This document shows, in pieces, positions 1 through 9,188 of a stretch of 64,000 bases of DNA. Position numbers and translations under genes: made by a program. Below the pieces are notes generated by a model that saw only the letters and a list, made by a program, of their open reading frames with translations, was not told where the DNA came from and did no database searches. Source of the stretch: Spartobacteria bacterium (GTDB lineage: Bacteria > Verrucomicrobiota > Verrucomicrobiia > Chthoniobacterales > UBA10450). The stretch spans positions 290,389-354,388 of the forward strand of contig PMSN01000009.1 of NCBI GenBank assembly GCA_003167555.1, in the 5' to 3' direction. Numbering within the stretch: position 1 is the stretch's first letter; the number at the start of each line of letters is the position of its first letter.

Positions 1-2
1 GT

Positions 3-263
3 GGCGGCCTGGAACAAAAATTGTCGCTGGATGAAGCGCGCGATCTCCCTGCTCCCGGTCCTACCGACCTGGTCGCGCTCGACGGCGCCCTCGAGAGTCT
101 TGCCAAAAGCTATCCGCGAAAAAGCGAAGTCGTGGAGTTGAAGTTCTTCGGCGGCTTGGAAGCGAATGAGATCGCCGAGGTCTTGCAAGTGTCGCAAAAG
201 ACTGTCTTGCGCGACTGGAGCTTCGCCAAGCTCTGGCTTTGCCGGGAACTGAGCGCCGCCTAA
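3..263 (+). CDS. ECF RNA polymerase sigma factor, C-terminal part (cut by window edge)
   Basis: The reading frame is open from the window edge, so only the last 86 or so residues are seen. They form sigma region 4: a helix-turn-helix (ESLAKSYPRKSEVVELKFF, then ANEIAEVLQVSQKTVLRDW) that would contact the -35 element. The style fits the ECF group that accompanies TPR-bearing Ser/Thr kinases in Acidobacteria, Planctomycetes and Verrucomicrobia. The kinase gene follows after about 100 bases, so the two probably act together in signal-dependent transcription (inference). Region 2 lies outside the window. Confidence 0.85.
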   Translation, partial: GGLEQKLSLDEARDLPAPGPTDLVALDGALESLAKSYPRKSEVVELKFFGGLEANEIAEVLQVSQKTVLRDWSFAKLWLCRELSAA

Positions 264-274
264 GGGAAAATTTA

Positions 275-355
275 ACCGCGGATGACGCGGATTTCGCAGA
301 TACAAAACAGCAGACCTTCTGTCGGAAAAATCCGTGTCATCCGCGTAATCCGCGG
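275..355. repeat. Imperfect palindrome between sigma factor and kinase genes
   Basis: The left arm begins ACCGCGGATGACGCGGATT and the right arm, read on the other strand, begins ACCGCGGATTACGCGGATGA. The arms could form a long hairpin in RNA. An open frame runs from 282 through this element into the kinase, but those 27 codons encode repeat sequence, so the kinase start is placed after it. Confidence 0.6.
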
Positions 356-362
356 TCAATTA

Positions 363-2846
363 ATGATCCAGCCCGAAAGAGCGCAGCGCATCGCCGAAAT
401 CGTGGAAGCCGCGCTCGAACGCGACGCCACTGATTGGCCATCATTCCTCGACGAATCTTGCGGCGACGACCCCTCGCTCCGGAAGGAAGTTGAGTCTCTG
501 CTGGCTTACCAAAAGGAGGCGACAGACTTCATCGAAGCGCCCGCCTACCAAAACCACGCAGACTTTCTCGCGACCGAAGGCGGCGAGCTGAAGCCAGGCG
601 ATCTGCTCGGCGAATACAAAATCCTGTCCCTGCTCGGTGAAGGCGGCATGGGAGAGGTTTATCTCGCGGAAGATTCAAACCTGCATCGGCAAGTAGCTAT
701 TAAGCTGGTCAAAGCCGGTCTTGGCCGAGCAGGTCTCATTCGGCATTTCCAACGCGAGGAAAGAATCCTGGCCGCCCTCACTCATCCTAACATCGGGCGG
801 CTCTACGGCGGAGCGGTGACCCAAAACGGCCTGCCTTATTTCGTCATGGAATACGTGGAAGGCGAGCGGCTCGATTCCTATTGCGACCTTCATCGCCTTA
901 CCATCCCCCAGCGGCTCCAACTCTTCCGCAAAATCTGCGCCGCGGTGGCTTATGCGCATCAGCACCTCGTTATCCATCGCGATCTCAAGCCATCGAACAT
1001 TCGCGTAACCAAAGAAGGCGAACCCAAACTGCTCGACTTCGGAATAGCAAAGCTGCTCGACGATGACACCGCGCTGACTGAGCAGACCATGACATTGACC
1101 AATGTGATGACGCCGGATTATGCGAGTCCGGAGCAAGTCCGCGGCGAACCGATGACGACCGCAAGCGATGTCTATAGCCTCGGGGTTGTGCTCTATGAGT
1201 TACTAACCGGAAAGAAACCTTACCGCATCAAAAGCCGGCGACTCGAGGAAATCTCGCACGCGGTCGCGGAGCAGGAACCGACCAGACCAAGCGTTGCCCT
1301 CGGCGGAGATCAGAAGTCGGAAGTCAGAAATCAGAAACTGCTCCGCGGCGATCTCGATAACATCATCTTGAAGGCGCTGCGGAAGGAACCAGCCCGGCGC
1401 TATTCCTCGGCCAGCCAATTCTCGGAAGATGTCCGGCGCCATCTCGAGGGCTTGCCTGTCATCGCGCGCCGCGACATCATCGGTTACCGCGCCTCAAAAT
1501 TTGTCGCGCGTCATCGGCTGGCGGTCGCCTCCGCTGCTCTGGTCGCGCTTGCCATTGTGGGCAGTTTGCTCACCGCGCTCTGGGAAGCCAGGCAGGCCCG
1601 CGCCCAACGCGATGTAGCGCAGCGCATCAGCACTTTCTTGCAGGACATTCTCGGCGCCGCCGCCCCCCAAGTGAAAGGCGTGGACGTCAAGGTAATCGAT
1701 TTACTCAACGACGCCTCTACGCGCGCCAAAACAGAGCTCGCGAATCAACCCCGGGTACTGGCAGATGTCTTAATGACGCTCGGAAAGACTTACGCTTCTC
1801 TTGGGCAGTACGAACCAGCCGAAGCCAACCTGCGCGCAGCGCTGGCGGCGAGTTTGAAAGTCAACGGCGAGTTGCATCCTACCACCGCTACAACCATGGC
1901 TTGGCTGGGATTCGCTTTGGCTAATCTCAACAAACACGATGAGGGCGAACAGATTTCACGCAAGGCGGTTGAACTCCAACGCAAGCTCCATCCCCACGGA
2001 CACGAGGACCTTGCCTTGGCCTTGTACTCTCTGGGAGTGAACTTGATCTATAAAAGCGAACCGAAAGAAGCACAACCGTACCTGAAAGAAGCCTCAGACC
2101 TGATCAAAAAGCACGCCAGCGAAAACCACGGTTATTACATGACGTCGCTCGTCATGCTGGCGATAGCACATGAAAAGACGAACGAAGCAGACGTGGCCGA
2201 GTCGCTCTATCGCCAGGCAATTGCCGTGGGCGGTCGAGTGGAACCGCGTTATCGGGTCTACCTTGGTCAGGCACAATTCTTCCTGGGCCTTCTCCTCCTA
2301 AACAAAGCCGCTTATCCTGAGGCGGAGACTCTGTTCCGGCAGAGTGAAGCGATCTATCGTGAGGTTTTTGGCGGCGATAATAACTACAGTGTCGGAGTTG
2401 CCAAAATGAATCTGGGATGGCTCTATCTCCTCCAGAGCGACTATGCAAAGGCCGAGGACGAAAGTAGACAAGCTCTAGTTTTGCTTCGAAAATATGCGAG
2501 CACCGAACGTTCCTACGCCGCCAACACCGCCGTCAATTTAGGATTAACTTTGACGCGGGAGGGAAAGGCCGCGGAAGGCGAGACTTACTTGCGTGAAGCG
2601 CTCGCGATTCGGAAAAAAGTTTTGCCACCGGGTGACGTCATGGTCCCTCATACTGTGAGCGCACTTGGCGAATGCTTGACCGCGCAGAAGCGCTACGCCG
2701 AAGCGGAACCTCTGCTTACTGATAGCTATAACGAGCTTAAATCGAAGCTAGGCGATCAAGACAAGCGGACGGTCGAAGCACGCCAGCGGCTGGTCAAGCT
2801 TTATGAGCTGTGGGAGAAACCAGACTTAGCCGCACGTTACCGTTAA
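363..2846 (+). CDS. Serine/threonine protein kinase with transmembrane segment and TPR repeats
   Basis: 827 residues. A eukaryotic-type kinase domain occupies about residues 84-360: glycine loop LGEGGMGEVY (91-100), VAIK lysine K114, catalytic loop HRDLKPSN (205-212), DFG (225-227), SPEQ (255-258). One membrane helix follows (about 386-406). The rest is TPR repeats, probably extracytoplasmic, which would sense a partner. The ATG at 363 is chosen because the upstream in-frame codons lie in a palindrome. A low-complexity insert QKSEVRNQK (bases 1310-1338) sits in a variable loop before RGDLDNIILKAL and resembles the intergenic CTTCTGACTTC repeats seen elsewhere. It probably works with the upstream ECF sigma factor. 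Confidence 0.93.
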   Translation: MIQPERAQRIAEIVEAALERDATDWPSFLDESCGDDPSLRKEVESLLAYQKEATDFIEAPAYQNHADFLATEGGELKPGDLLGEYKILSLLGEGGMGEVYLAEDSNLHRQVAIKLVKAGLGRAGLIRHFQREERILAALTHPNIGRLYGGAVTQNGLPYFVMEYVEGERLDSYCDLHRLTIPQRLQLFRKICAAVAYAHQHLVIHRDLKPSNIRVTKEGEPKLLDFGIAKLLDDDTALTEQTMTLTNVMTPDYASPEQVRGEPMTTASDVYSLGVVLYELLTGKKPYRIKSRRLEEISHAVAEQEPTRPSVALGGDQKSEVRNQKLLRGDLDNIILKALRKEPARRYSSASQFSEDVRRHLEGLPVIARRDIIGYRASKFVARHRLAVASAALVALAIVGSLLTALWEARQARAQRDVAQRISTFLQDILGAAAPQVKGVDVKVIDLLNDASTRAKTELANQPRVLADVLMTLGKTYASLGQYEPAEANLRAALAASLKVNGELHPTTATTMAWLGFALANLNKHDEGEQISRKAVELQRKLHPHGHEDLALALYSLGVNLIYKSEPKEAQPYLKEASDLIKKHASENHGYYMTSLVMLAIAHEKTNEADVAESLYRQAIAVGGRVEPRYRVYLGQAQFFLGLLLLNKAAYPEAETLFRQSEAIYREVFGGDNNYSVGVAKMNLGWLYLLQSDYAKAEDESRQALVLLRKYASTERSYAANTAVNLGLTLTREGKAAEGETYLREALAIRKKVLPPGDVMVPHTVSALGECLTAQKRYAEAEPLLTDSYNELKSKLGDQDKRTVEARQRLVKLYELWEKPDLAARYR

Positions 2847-2993
2847 GGGAAACCTGGAAATGGCTCGCCGGGCCCATTACTGGATATTGTAAACTTCCAT
2901 TAAGCCGCTGGACATTCGGCGTTGAGCGTTCGGCGTTGGGCGTTTGCTTCTATCCCCTACCTCTGCCCTCTGTCTTCCGTCCTCTGTCTTCCG
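2847..2993. repeat. Intergenic low-complexity repeat tract
   Basis: Holds GGCGTTGAGCGTTCGGCGTT-type hexamer runs (about 2918-2945) and CTCTGCCCTCTGTCTTCCG-type runs (about 2960-2998). Both belong to a repeat set found at many intergenic sites of this window. No gene is supported here. Confidence 0.6.
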
Positions 2994-3515
2994 CTACTTT
3001 TTCCCCGCCACCTTGATCGATTTCATGATGCCCTCGAGCGTGTCCAAAGCGCCAGCGGGCGCGTCGGCGTCGTAGTCGGCATAGACGATTCCGGCCTTAC
3101 CTTCTCCCACGGAAAATATCCCGACCAGAAACCGCACCTTGGTGCCCGCGCGCTTATCCAGGCCGCTCCCTTTCACCGCGAAGAAATGGGTTCCGTTCTG
3201 GTCGATCTCGTCCACTTTTACGTCCGGGTCCACGCTCTTCATGGAATCCTTCAGAGTAGCGTCCAGATCTTTGGTGAGCGACTTCTCGTCCGAAGTCTTT
3301 ACAATCCACGCGCTGAGGTAGGCGTGGTTATCGGGCGCTGTCGCTTCCACGCTTTCATCCGCGGCATCGGCCTTTGGATGCCAACCCTGAGGCACGTCGA
3401 AAGTATACGCAGGTTTCTCCGCGCTGGGGACTGACATCGTATCGGCGCGCACCGGCAAGGCGAGAGCGACAGCAGCGACCACAAACGTGAACTGAGCGAT
3501 TTTTATGGTTTTCAT
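2994..3515 (-). CDS. Secreted protein, DcrB/PsbP-like (unknown role)
   Basis: 173 residues. The start MKTIKIAQF is chosen because it opens a clear signal peptide (hydrophobic FVVAAVALALPVRA, then ADT). Longer forms run into repeat DNA. The mature part begins with a YTFDVPQGWHP segment followed by alternating strands, a layout like the DcrB/PsbP fold of small exported proteins. No catalytic motif is seen. It stands alone, with repeats on both sides. The function is not known and the family likeness is by pattern only. Confidence 0.7.
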   Translation of the reverse strand: MKTIKIAQFTFVVAAVALALPVRADTMSVPSAEKPAYTFDVPQGWHPKADAADESVEATAPDNHAYLSAWIVKTSDEKSLTKDLDATLKDSMKSVDPDVKVDEIDQNGTHFFAVKGSGLDKRAGTKVRFLVGIFSVGEGKAGIVYADYDADAPAGALDTLEGIMKSIKVAGKK

Positions 3516-3818
3516 TTTTGTTTCTTGGGTCTGCCCGTCAGTCTGACTGCCCGCTCGACGCATCGCAAGAACTATCCGATCAACCCGTCCCTCGCTCGCC
3601 CCTCTCCCTCCCCGTTGGACGTTGGATATTCGGCGTTCGGCGTTTGCTTCCGCCCTCTGCTTCCATCGTGCTTCTCCGCCCCGTTTTGATTCGCAGCTTC
3701 CCATCTGCTCACCGGCTGCCTCGCCGGCTCGACCGTCTACGTCGCTCGCTTTCCAGCGGCTCCGTTCTACTTCCTACTTTCTACTTTCTAATTTCTAATT
3801 TCTAATTTCTATTCCGCC
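3516..3818. repeat. Composite intergenic repeat (GGCGTT runs, 84-bp module, T/C-rich tract)
   Basis: From left to right: GTTGGACGTTGGATATTCGG and GGCGTT hexamers (about 3614-3650), an 84-bp module (3681-3764) starting CCGTTTTGATTCGCAGCTTC, and a T/C tract of TTCTAC/TTCTAA units (3765-3812). The 84-bp module recurs at 12105-12188 with only a few changes, followed by the same type of T/C tract. No gene is supported. Confidence 0.75.
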
Positions 3819-4814
3819 CTAGCTCGCGCTCTCGAACGTCTTCATCTCAGCCGGAGTTAATTTGATCGCTCCAGCCGCGACGTTCTCTTCCACGTGCGCC
3901 ACTGACGACGTGCCGGGGATCGGCAGCATCACCGGCGATCGAGCCAGCAGCCAGGCGATCGCGATCTGGTAGACAGTTGCGCCATGACTCTTCGCCGCGG
4001 CTTCAAGGGCAGCGCTCTTCAACGACCTGCCTCCACCCACCGGCGACCAGGGCATAAAGCCAAGCCCTTCCTTCTCGCAATAGACGAGCGCCTTCTCCCA
4101 TTTCCGGTTATTGATGTTGTACTGGTTCTGCACGCTCACGATCGGAAGAACCTTGCGCGCTCGCGCAATCTCCTCCGGCCCCACCTCGGATAATCCCACA
4201 TGGCGAATCTTCCCGGCGTCCTGCATTTTCTTGATCGCCCCGAGCGACTCTTCCATCGGCACCTTCGGATCCACCCGATGCAATTGGTAAAGATCGATCC
4301 GTTCCAGCCCGAGCCGCTTCAAGCTCTTCTCGACACATTGGGTAAGGTATTCCGGCCGGCCGTTCGGGATCCACTGACCGGGTCCGGGTCGGGTCAGGCC
4401 GCCTTTGGTCGCAATCACGAGACCTTTCGGATAAGGGTGAAGGGCTTCCGCGATAAGCAGCTCGCTCGTTTCCGGCCCGTAAGCGTCCGCCGTATCGATC
4501 AAATTCACGCCGAGGTCGACAGCTCGCCGCAAGACTTTGCGAGCCTCATCCCGGTCCGGCGGCCAACCCCAAATGCCCTCGCCCGTGATGCGCATCGCGC
4601 CAAACCCGAGCCGCTTCACCGCGAGATCGCCACCGAGCTTGAACATCGAATCAGCGCCTGCGTCCGTCGCCGCATTTGACGCGGTGCTAAAGATCACGCT
4701 TGAACCTCCCGCCAGAATTGCCGCACCGCTACCCAGCGCGGTCCCAAGAAATATCCGCCGCGAGATACCGCTCTCCCACCGGCGATGCTGTGTGTTTGCC
4801 GAAATTTCTTCCAT
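3819..4814 (-). CDS. Tat-exported aldo/keto reductase
   Basis: 331 residues. The ATG at 4814 gives a twin-arginine leader (SRRIFLGTALG, residues 18-28) before the barrel. The AKR tetrad is visible: D107 and Y112 in DTADAYG, K137 in ATKGG, and H179 in LYQLHR. C-terminal SPVGGG and IPGTSS segments fit NAD(P)H binding. It should reduce aldehydes or ketones with NADPH. The substrate cannot be told. Export through Tat after cofactor loading is an inference from the leader. Repeat tracts flank it, so it is probably transcribed alone. Confidence 0.9.
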   Translation of the reverse strand: MEEISANTQHRRWESGISRRIFLGTALGSGAAILAGGSSVIFSTASNAATDAGADSMFKLGGDLAVKRLGFGAMRITGEGIWGWPPDRDEARKVLRRAVDLGVNLIDTADAYGPETSELLIAEALHPYPKGLVIATKGGLTRPGPGQWIPNGRPEYLTQCVEKSLKRLGLERIDLYQLHRVDPKVPMEESLGAIKKMQDAGKIRHVGLSEVGPEEIARARKVLPIVSVQNQYNINNRKWEKALVYCEKEGLGFMPWSPVGGGRSLKSAALEAAAKSHGATVYQIAIAWLLARSPVMLPIPGTSSVAHVEENVAAGAIKLTPAEMKTFESAS

Positions 4815-4889
4815 GCCGTGAAGAATAGCAGGTCGAAGCGCAATTCGCCAGCGCTTCGGAATCCGCCGTTGGACTGTCCGCCGCGCCAA

Positions 4890-5040
<151 letters not shown>

Positions 5041-5041
5041 T

Positions 5042-6874
5042 TCACAGCAGCCCGTACACTTCCACCACTGCTACTCCCGTCGTGTTGTTTACCCCACTAA
5101 GGATCGCCGTGTAATTACCCGGTGGGAGCGTCATCACGATCGCTGACTCCGCATCGTTCGTCGGCGGAATGGTGGTCGCGATGATCGCGGCCTCCTGCGC
5201 GCTCCGCCAGTTATCGTTCGCCGCCACCGTTGCTCCGTTCACGTCGTGTAGTTCGAGCTTCGGGTCGAGCATGGGATTAGGCACATTCAACGATGGTCCG
5301 ATGCCTCGCACGATTACCGGCAGACTATCGGGCCCCTGCACGATGAAACCGCCGATCAAGACGTTGTCGCCAGTTTGCACCGCCGCGCGCGTGGAGATGT
5401 TGGCCAGTCGCGACCCCACAGTCCGATCCAAATCGTACGCTTCCACCACCCCGATCCCGGTCGCGCCGCCGGCGCCTCTGACGATGGCGGTATAAGAGCC
5501 CGGAGCGAGCGACGTCAAAATTGCGGACTCCTTCACATTCGTCGGCGCGACTCCCGTGGCCGTGATCTCCTGCGGGTTCGGCGCGCTTCCCCAGTCGTCG
5601 TTCGAGGTGATCAGCTGGTTTCCCGAGTACAATTCCAGAACCGGATCCGAGAGTTTTCCCGGAAGACTAAGTGACGGTCCGATCGCGCGGAAGATCACTC
5701 TCTTCAACTGCGACCCAGTAACGATAAACCCGCCTATGAGCACGTTGTCTCCGGTCTGGACGACCGCGCGGGAGGAGATGTTCGCCAGGGTCACCGGTTG
5801 TGTCCCGAGGAATTCACATGCGCCTATGTCCGCGGTATCGGGGCGGAGGTAGCCTCGTTGGTCCCGCGCAGTCGCCAGGGCGCTATTGCCCTTGTTATAC
5901 GCGGGAGATGCGGAAGCAAAAATTGCCGCCGTGTCCGTCCCCCCGCCGTTGTCCTGCAAAGGAAGGAGAAGCGGATCGCGCGGGGAGGCGGCCGTGCCCA
6001 CGATATCGTGGTTCACGTTATTGGTGAACCCGACGGTCGCATCCTGGATCCCAATCAAATTGTAACCACCGGAACCGAAACCGGGACCATACAGATCCAC
6101 CCCAAGGAGTCCCGGGTTTATCGTGTTATTCGCAAGAATCGTGTTTGTGAGTTGGGTTGAAACGCCAGTTGTCCCGATGCCTCCGGCGCCAGCTTCTCCC
6201 ACGTTACCGGTGACGGTGCAGCTCTTGAGTGTCAGCATTCCGTCGTAATTGAATATGCCGCCGCTGCCACCGCCGCCGACTTGCCCGATTGTTACCTTGG
6301 AGGTATTCCCCGAGATCGTGCAGTTAGTTAAAGTGGCCGTCCCCTTATTTTGCAGGCCCCCGCCGCCGACGAGACTGATTTGATTGCCCGAAATCGTGCA
6401 GCCATTCATGATCAGGATGGTATTCGTGCCCGTCAATATGCCGCCATCCGGGGCGTTCCCAGAGACCGCGGAATCGTTCATCGTCAGCGATCCGGGACCC
6501 GTGAGAGTAATACCCAGCTTGCCCGGACCCACTGTCAGGCCGCTGATGGTTACATTCCCAGACGTAATGGAGAAGATGGAAGCACCCGCGAATCCAGTTA
6601 CCTTAAGCTTTCTCGCGCCCGGTCCTGTAATGACCAGATTCTTGTTAATGGTGAGAGGACCCGAGGTAAGCGTGACCGCTCCGGTCACGCTGAAGAAGAT
6701 CGTGTCGTTGGCGGCCGAATCCGCGATCGCCTGGCGCAACGAGCCCGCCCCGCTGTCGCCATTCTGACTCACCGTGCGGGTTGTGCTGTAGGCGTTGCCG
6801 GTGAGAAAAATCAAAGCGACCGCGGTGAATCCGCAGATCGAGAATCTGAGTTGGCGAGAGAATGGATTATTCAT
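5042..6874 (-). CDS. Secreted beta-helix protein with C-terminal double module (copy 1)
   Basis: 610 residues. Signal peptide at 1-29 (SICGFTAVALIFLTGNAYS), then TRTVSQNGDSGAGSLRQAI, the usual opening of parallel beta-helix surface proteins, and repeated CTISGN / GGI turns to about residue 360. The last ~250 residues are two related modules starting LANISSRAVVQTGDNVLIGG and LANISTRAAVQTGDNVLIGG, each ending in an ESAI..LPPGNYTA strand pair. The start MNNPFSRQL matches the start of the neighbouring paralogue. Only 24 bases separate the two genes, so this is a tandem duplicate. It is likely an exported or surface protein. The ligand is unknown. Confidence 0.85.
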   Translation of the reverse strand: MNNPFSRQLRFSICGFTAVALIFLTGNAYSTTRTVSQNGDSGAGSLRQAIADSAANDTIFFSVTGAVTLTSGPLTINKNLVITGPGARKLKVTGFAGASIFSITSGNVTISGLTVGPGKLGITLTGPGSLTMNDSAVSGNAPDGGILTGTNTILIMNGCTISGNQISLVGGGGLQNKGTATLTNCTISGNTSKVTIGQVGGGGSGGIFNYDGMLTLKSCTVTGNVGEAGAGGIGTTGVSTQLTNTILANNTINPGLLGVDLYGPGFGSGGYNLIGIQDATVGFTNNVNHDIVGTAASPRDPLLLPLQDNGGGTDTAAIFASASPAYNKGNSALATARDQRGYLRPDTADIGACEFLGTQPVTLANISSRAVVQTGDNVLIGGFIVTGSQLKRVIFRAIGPSLSLPGKLSDPVLELYSGNQLITSNDDWGSAPNPQEITATGVAPTNVKESAILTSLAPGSYTAIVRGAGGATGIGVVEAYDLDRTVGSRLANISTRAAVQTGDNVLIGGFIVQGPDSLPVIVRGIGPSLNVPNPMLDPKLELHDVNGATVAANDNWRSAQEAAIIATTIPPTNDAESAIVMTLPPGNYTAILSGVNNTTGVAVVEVYGLL

Positions 6875-6898
6875 GTGAAGTGGAAACCGGACGCGCAT

Positions 6899-8722
6899 CT
6901 ACAGTAGCCCGTACACTTCCACGACTGCAACTCCCGTCGTGTTGTTTACCCCACTAAGGATCGCCGTGTAATTACCCGGTGGGAGCGTCATCACGATCGC
7001 TGACTCCGCATCGTTCGTCGGCGGAATGGTGGTCGCGATGATTGCCGCCTCCTGGGTGGTGCGCCAATTGTCGTTCGTTGCCAGCGTCGCCCCGTTCACG
7101 TCGTGCAGCTCGAGCTTCGGGTCGAGCATGGGATTAGGCACATTCAACGATGGCCCGATGCCTCGCACGATTACCGGCAGACTATCGGGCCCAAGCACGA
7201 TGAAACCGCCGATCAAGACGTTGTCGCCAGTTTGCACCGCCGCGCGCGTGGAGATGTTGGCCAGCCGCGAGCCTACTGTCCGATCCAAATCGTACGCTTC
7301 CACTACGCCGATCCCGGTCGCTCCATTGAAGCCTCGGACGAGGGCGGTATAGGCTCCCGGAGCGAGCGACATCAGAATCGCCGACTCCCGGGCATTTGTC
7401 GGTGCGACGCCGGTGCCCATGATCTCCTGTGCGTTGGATGCAGTCCCCCAGTCGTCGTTCGACGTCACCAACTGGTTCCCCGAGTACAGTTCCAGAATCG
7501 GATCCGAGAGTTTCCCCGCAAGATTGAGTGATGGTCCGATCGCGCGGAGGATTGCCCTTTTCAGCTGTGTCCCAGTAACGATAAACCCGCCGATGAGCAC
7601 GTTGTCTCCGGTCTGGACGACAGCGCGGGAAGAGATATTCGCCAGGGTCACAGGTTGGATCGCCTCAAATTCGCACGCGCCTATGTCCGCCGCATCCTGG
7701 CGGATAAAGCCCCGTTGATCCCGCGCCGGCGCGGTGAGGGGATTAGCGGCGTTAAAAGCCGGCGATGCGGATGCAAAAATTGCCGCCGTGTCAGTTCCTC
7801 CACCGTTATCCTGCAAGGGAAGAAGAAGTGCATCGCGCGGTGAGGCGGCCGTGCCGACGATATCGTGGTTCACATTGTTGGTGAACCCGGTGCTGCTACT
7901 GTCCTTGATCGCAATCAAATTGTAGCCTTTGGAAACAAAATCGCCTACGCAATCAGGTCCAGTGGGCGCAGTGTTGCTCGACACAATCGTATTTCCGAGT
8001 TGGACGGTCGTGCCACCATTCAGGGCGATTCCGCCGCCGAGTTCCGCTGCTGTGTTGCCGGTGACCGTACAGCTGTTCAGCGTCAAAACGCCGCCACTGT
8101 TGAAGAGGCCACCGCCCGCCCCACCGAGAGTCCCGTTCGGGGTTACTACATGGTTGCAGGTATTTCCCGAGATGGTGCAGTTGCTCAAGGTGGAGGTTCC
8201 CGCATTCAGCAGACCGGTGCCATCTTGACCACTGGTCGTATTGCCGGAAATCGTGCAGCCATTCATGCTCAAGATGGCTCCCGCGCTCACGGAGATGGCG
8301 CCTCCGGTGGTTCCCGAGACGGCGCAATTGTTAGCCGTGAGTGTCCCTCCTTCCACGAAAATGCCGGAAATGCCCGGACCAATCTTGAAGGAGTTGAACG
8401 TTACATTTCCGGCGGTCATATGGATAATGGGAGCCACCGATCCAGTCACAGTAAGCATCCTCGCGCCCGGTCCGCTTATGGTGATATTCTTGCCAATAAT
8501 GAGGGACGAAGTGAGCGTGATCGCGCCGCTCACGCTAAAATTGATCGTATCGCCGTTGGCCGAATCCGCGATCGCCTGGCGCAACGAGCCCGCCCCGCTG
8601 TCGCCATTCTGACTCACGGTGCGGGTCGTGCCGTAGGCGTTGCCGGTGAGAAAAATCAAAGCGACCGCGGCGAATCCGCAGATCGAGAATCTGAGTTGGC
8701 GAGAGAATGGAATAGTATTCAT
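6899..8722 (-). CDS. Secreted beta-helix protein with C-terminal double module (copy 2)
   Basis: 607 residues, starting MNTIPFSRQLRFSICGF, nearly the same leader as copy 1. The order is signal peptide, TRTVSQNGDSGAGSLRQAI, CTISGN-rich beta-helix, and two LANIS..TGDNVLIGGFIV modules. Both ends are close to identical to copy 1 at DNA level, and the central helix has diverged. This pattern fits tandem duplication with gene conversion of the ends, or selection on the ends. The upstream bases (GCGTCCGG.TTCCACTTC) are shared too, so the duplicated unit includes the leader. Probably co-transcribed with copy 1. Confidence 0.85.
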   Translation of the reverse strand: MNTIPFSRQLRFSICGFAAVALIFLTGNAYGTTRTVSQNGDSGAGSLRQAIADSANGDTINFSVSGAITLTSSLIIGKNITISGPGARMLTVTGSVAPIIHMTAGNVTFNSFKIGPGISGIFVEGGTLTANNCAVSGTTGGAISVSAGAILSMNGCTISGNTTSGQDGTGLLNAGTSTLSNCTISGNTCNHVVTPNGTLGGAGGGLFNSGGVLTLNSCTVTGNTAAELGGGIALNGGTTVQLGNTIVSSNTAPTGPDCVGDFVSKGYNLIAIKDSSSTGFTNNVNHDIVGTAASPRDALLLPLQDNGGGTDTAAIFASASPAFNAANPLTAPARDQRGFIRQDAADIGACEFEAIQPVTLANISSRAVVQTGDNVLIGGFIVTGTQLKRAILRAIGPSLNLAGKLSDPILELYSGNQLVTSNDDWGTASNAQEIMGTGVAPTNARESAILMSLAPGAYTALVRGFNGATGIGVVEAYDLDRTVGSRLANISTRAAVQTGDNVLIGGFIVLGPDSLPVIVRGIGPSLNVPNPMLDPKLELHDVNGATLATNDNWRTTQEAAIIATTIPPTNDAESAIVMTLPPGNYTAILSGVNNTTGVAVVEVYGLL

Positions 8723-8906
8723 CGTGGAAGTGGAAGCCGGACGCGAGAAACCTGCGGATCGAGCCGCCGATGCTTGAGAGTGAGTCGCCTTTCGTCAACG
8801 AAATTCGTCCCTTCCCTGGCACGCCGGAGCCTTCGCGAAGGCGGCTACTTTTTACTTTCAGACTCGTTGACACAGCTCTTTGCCCTTCCCGACACGAATC
8901 AGAGGC

Positions 8907-9188
8907 ATGGTTAAGAAAATACTGCTACTCGTGGCGGTTGCCGCTACGAGTCTTGCTTTCGGGCCCGCCGTTCAGGCGGAGGGAATTCGCATCGAAATTG
9001 GCGACAAGCCATTCTACAGCCATGGCCCGCGCTATTGGGAGGGCGACTATGAAATGACCTGGGTTCCAGGCCACATGGGAGAGGGGCACCATTGGATCCA
9101 CGGCCATTACGTCCGCGGGCAACACCGTCGTCACGATAATAAGCGCAATGATCACAATGACGATCATCACAACGACGACCGCCATTAA
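8907..9188 (+). CDS. Small secreted His/Asp/Asn-rich protein
   Basis: 93 residues. The ATG at 8907 follows an AGAGG ribosome site and opens a signal peptide (KKILLLVAVAATSLAFGPAV). The mature part has a WVPGHMGEGHHWIHGHYVRG segment like small YXWXXGHW-type exported proteins. It ends with a tail of His, Asp, Asn and Arg that could bind metal (inference). A strong intrinsic terminator follows at once, so it is a single-gene unit. Confidence 0.75.
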   Translation: MVKKILLLVAVAATSLAFGPAVQAEGIRIEIGDKPFYSHGPRYWEGDYEMTWVPGHMGEGHHWIHGHYVRGQHRRHDNKRNDHNDDHHNDDRH

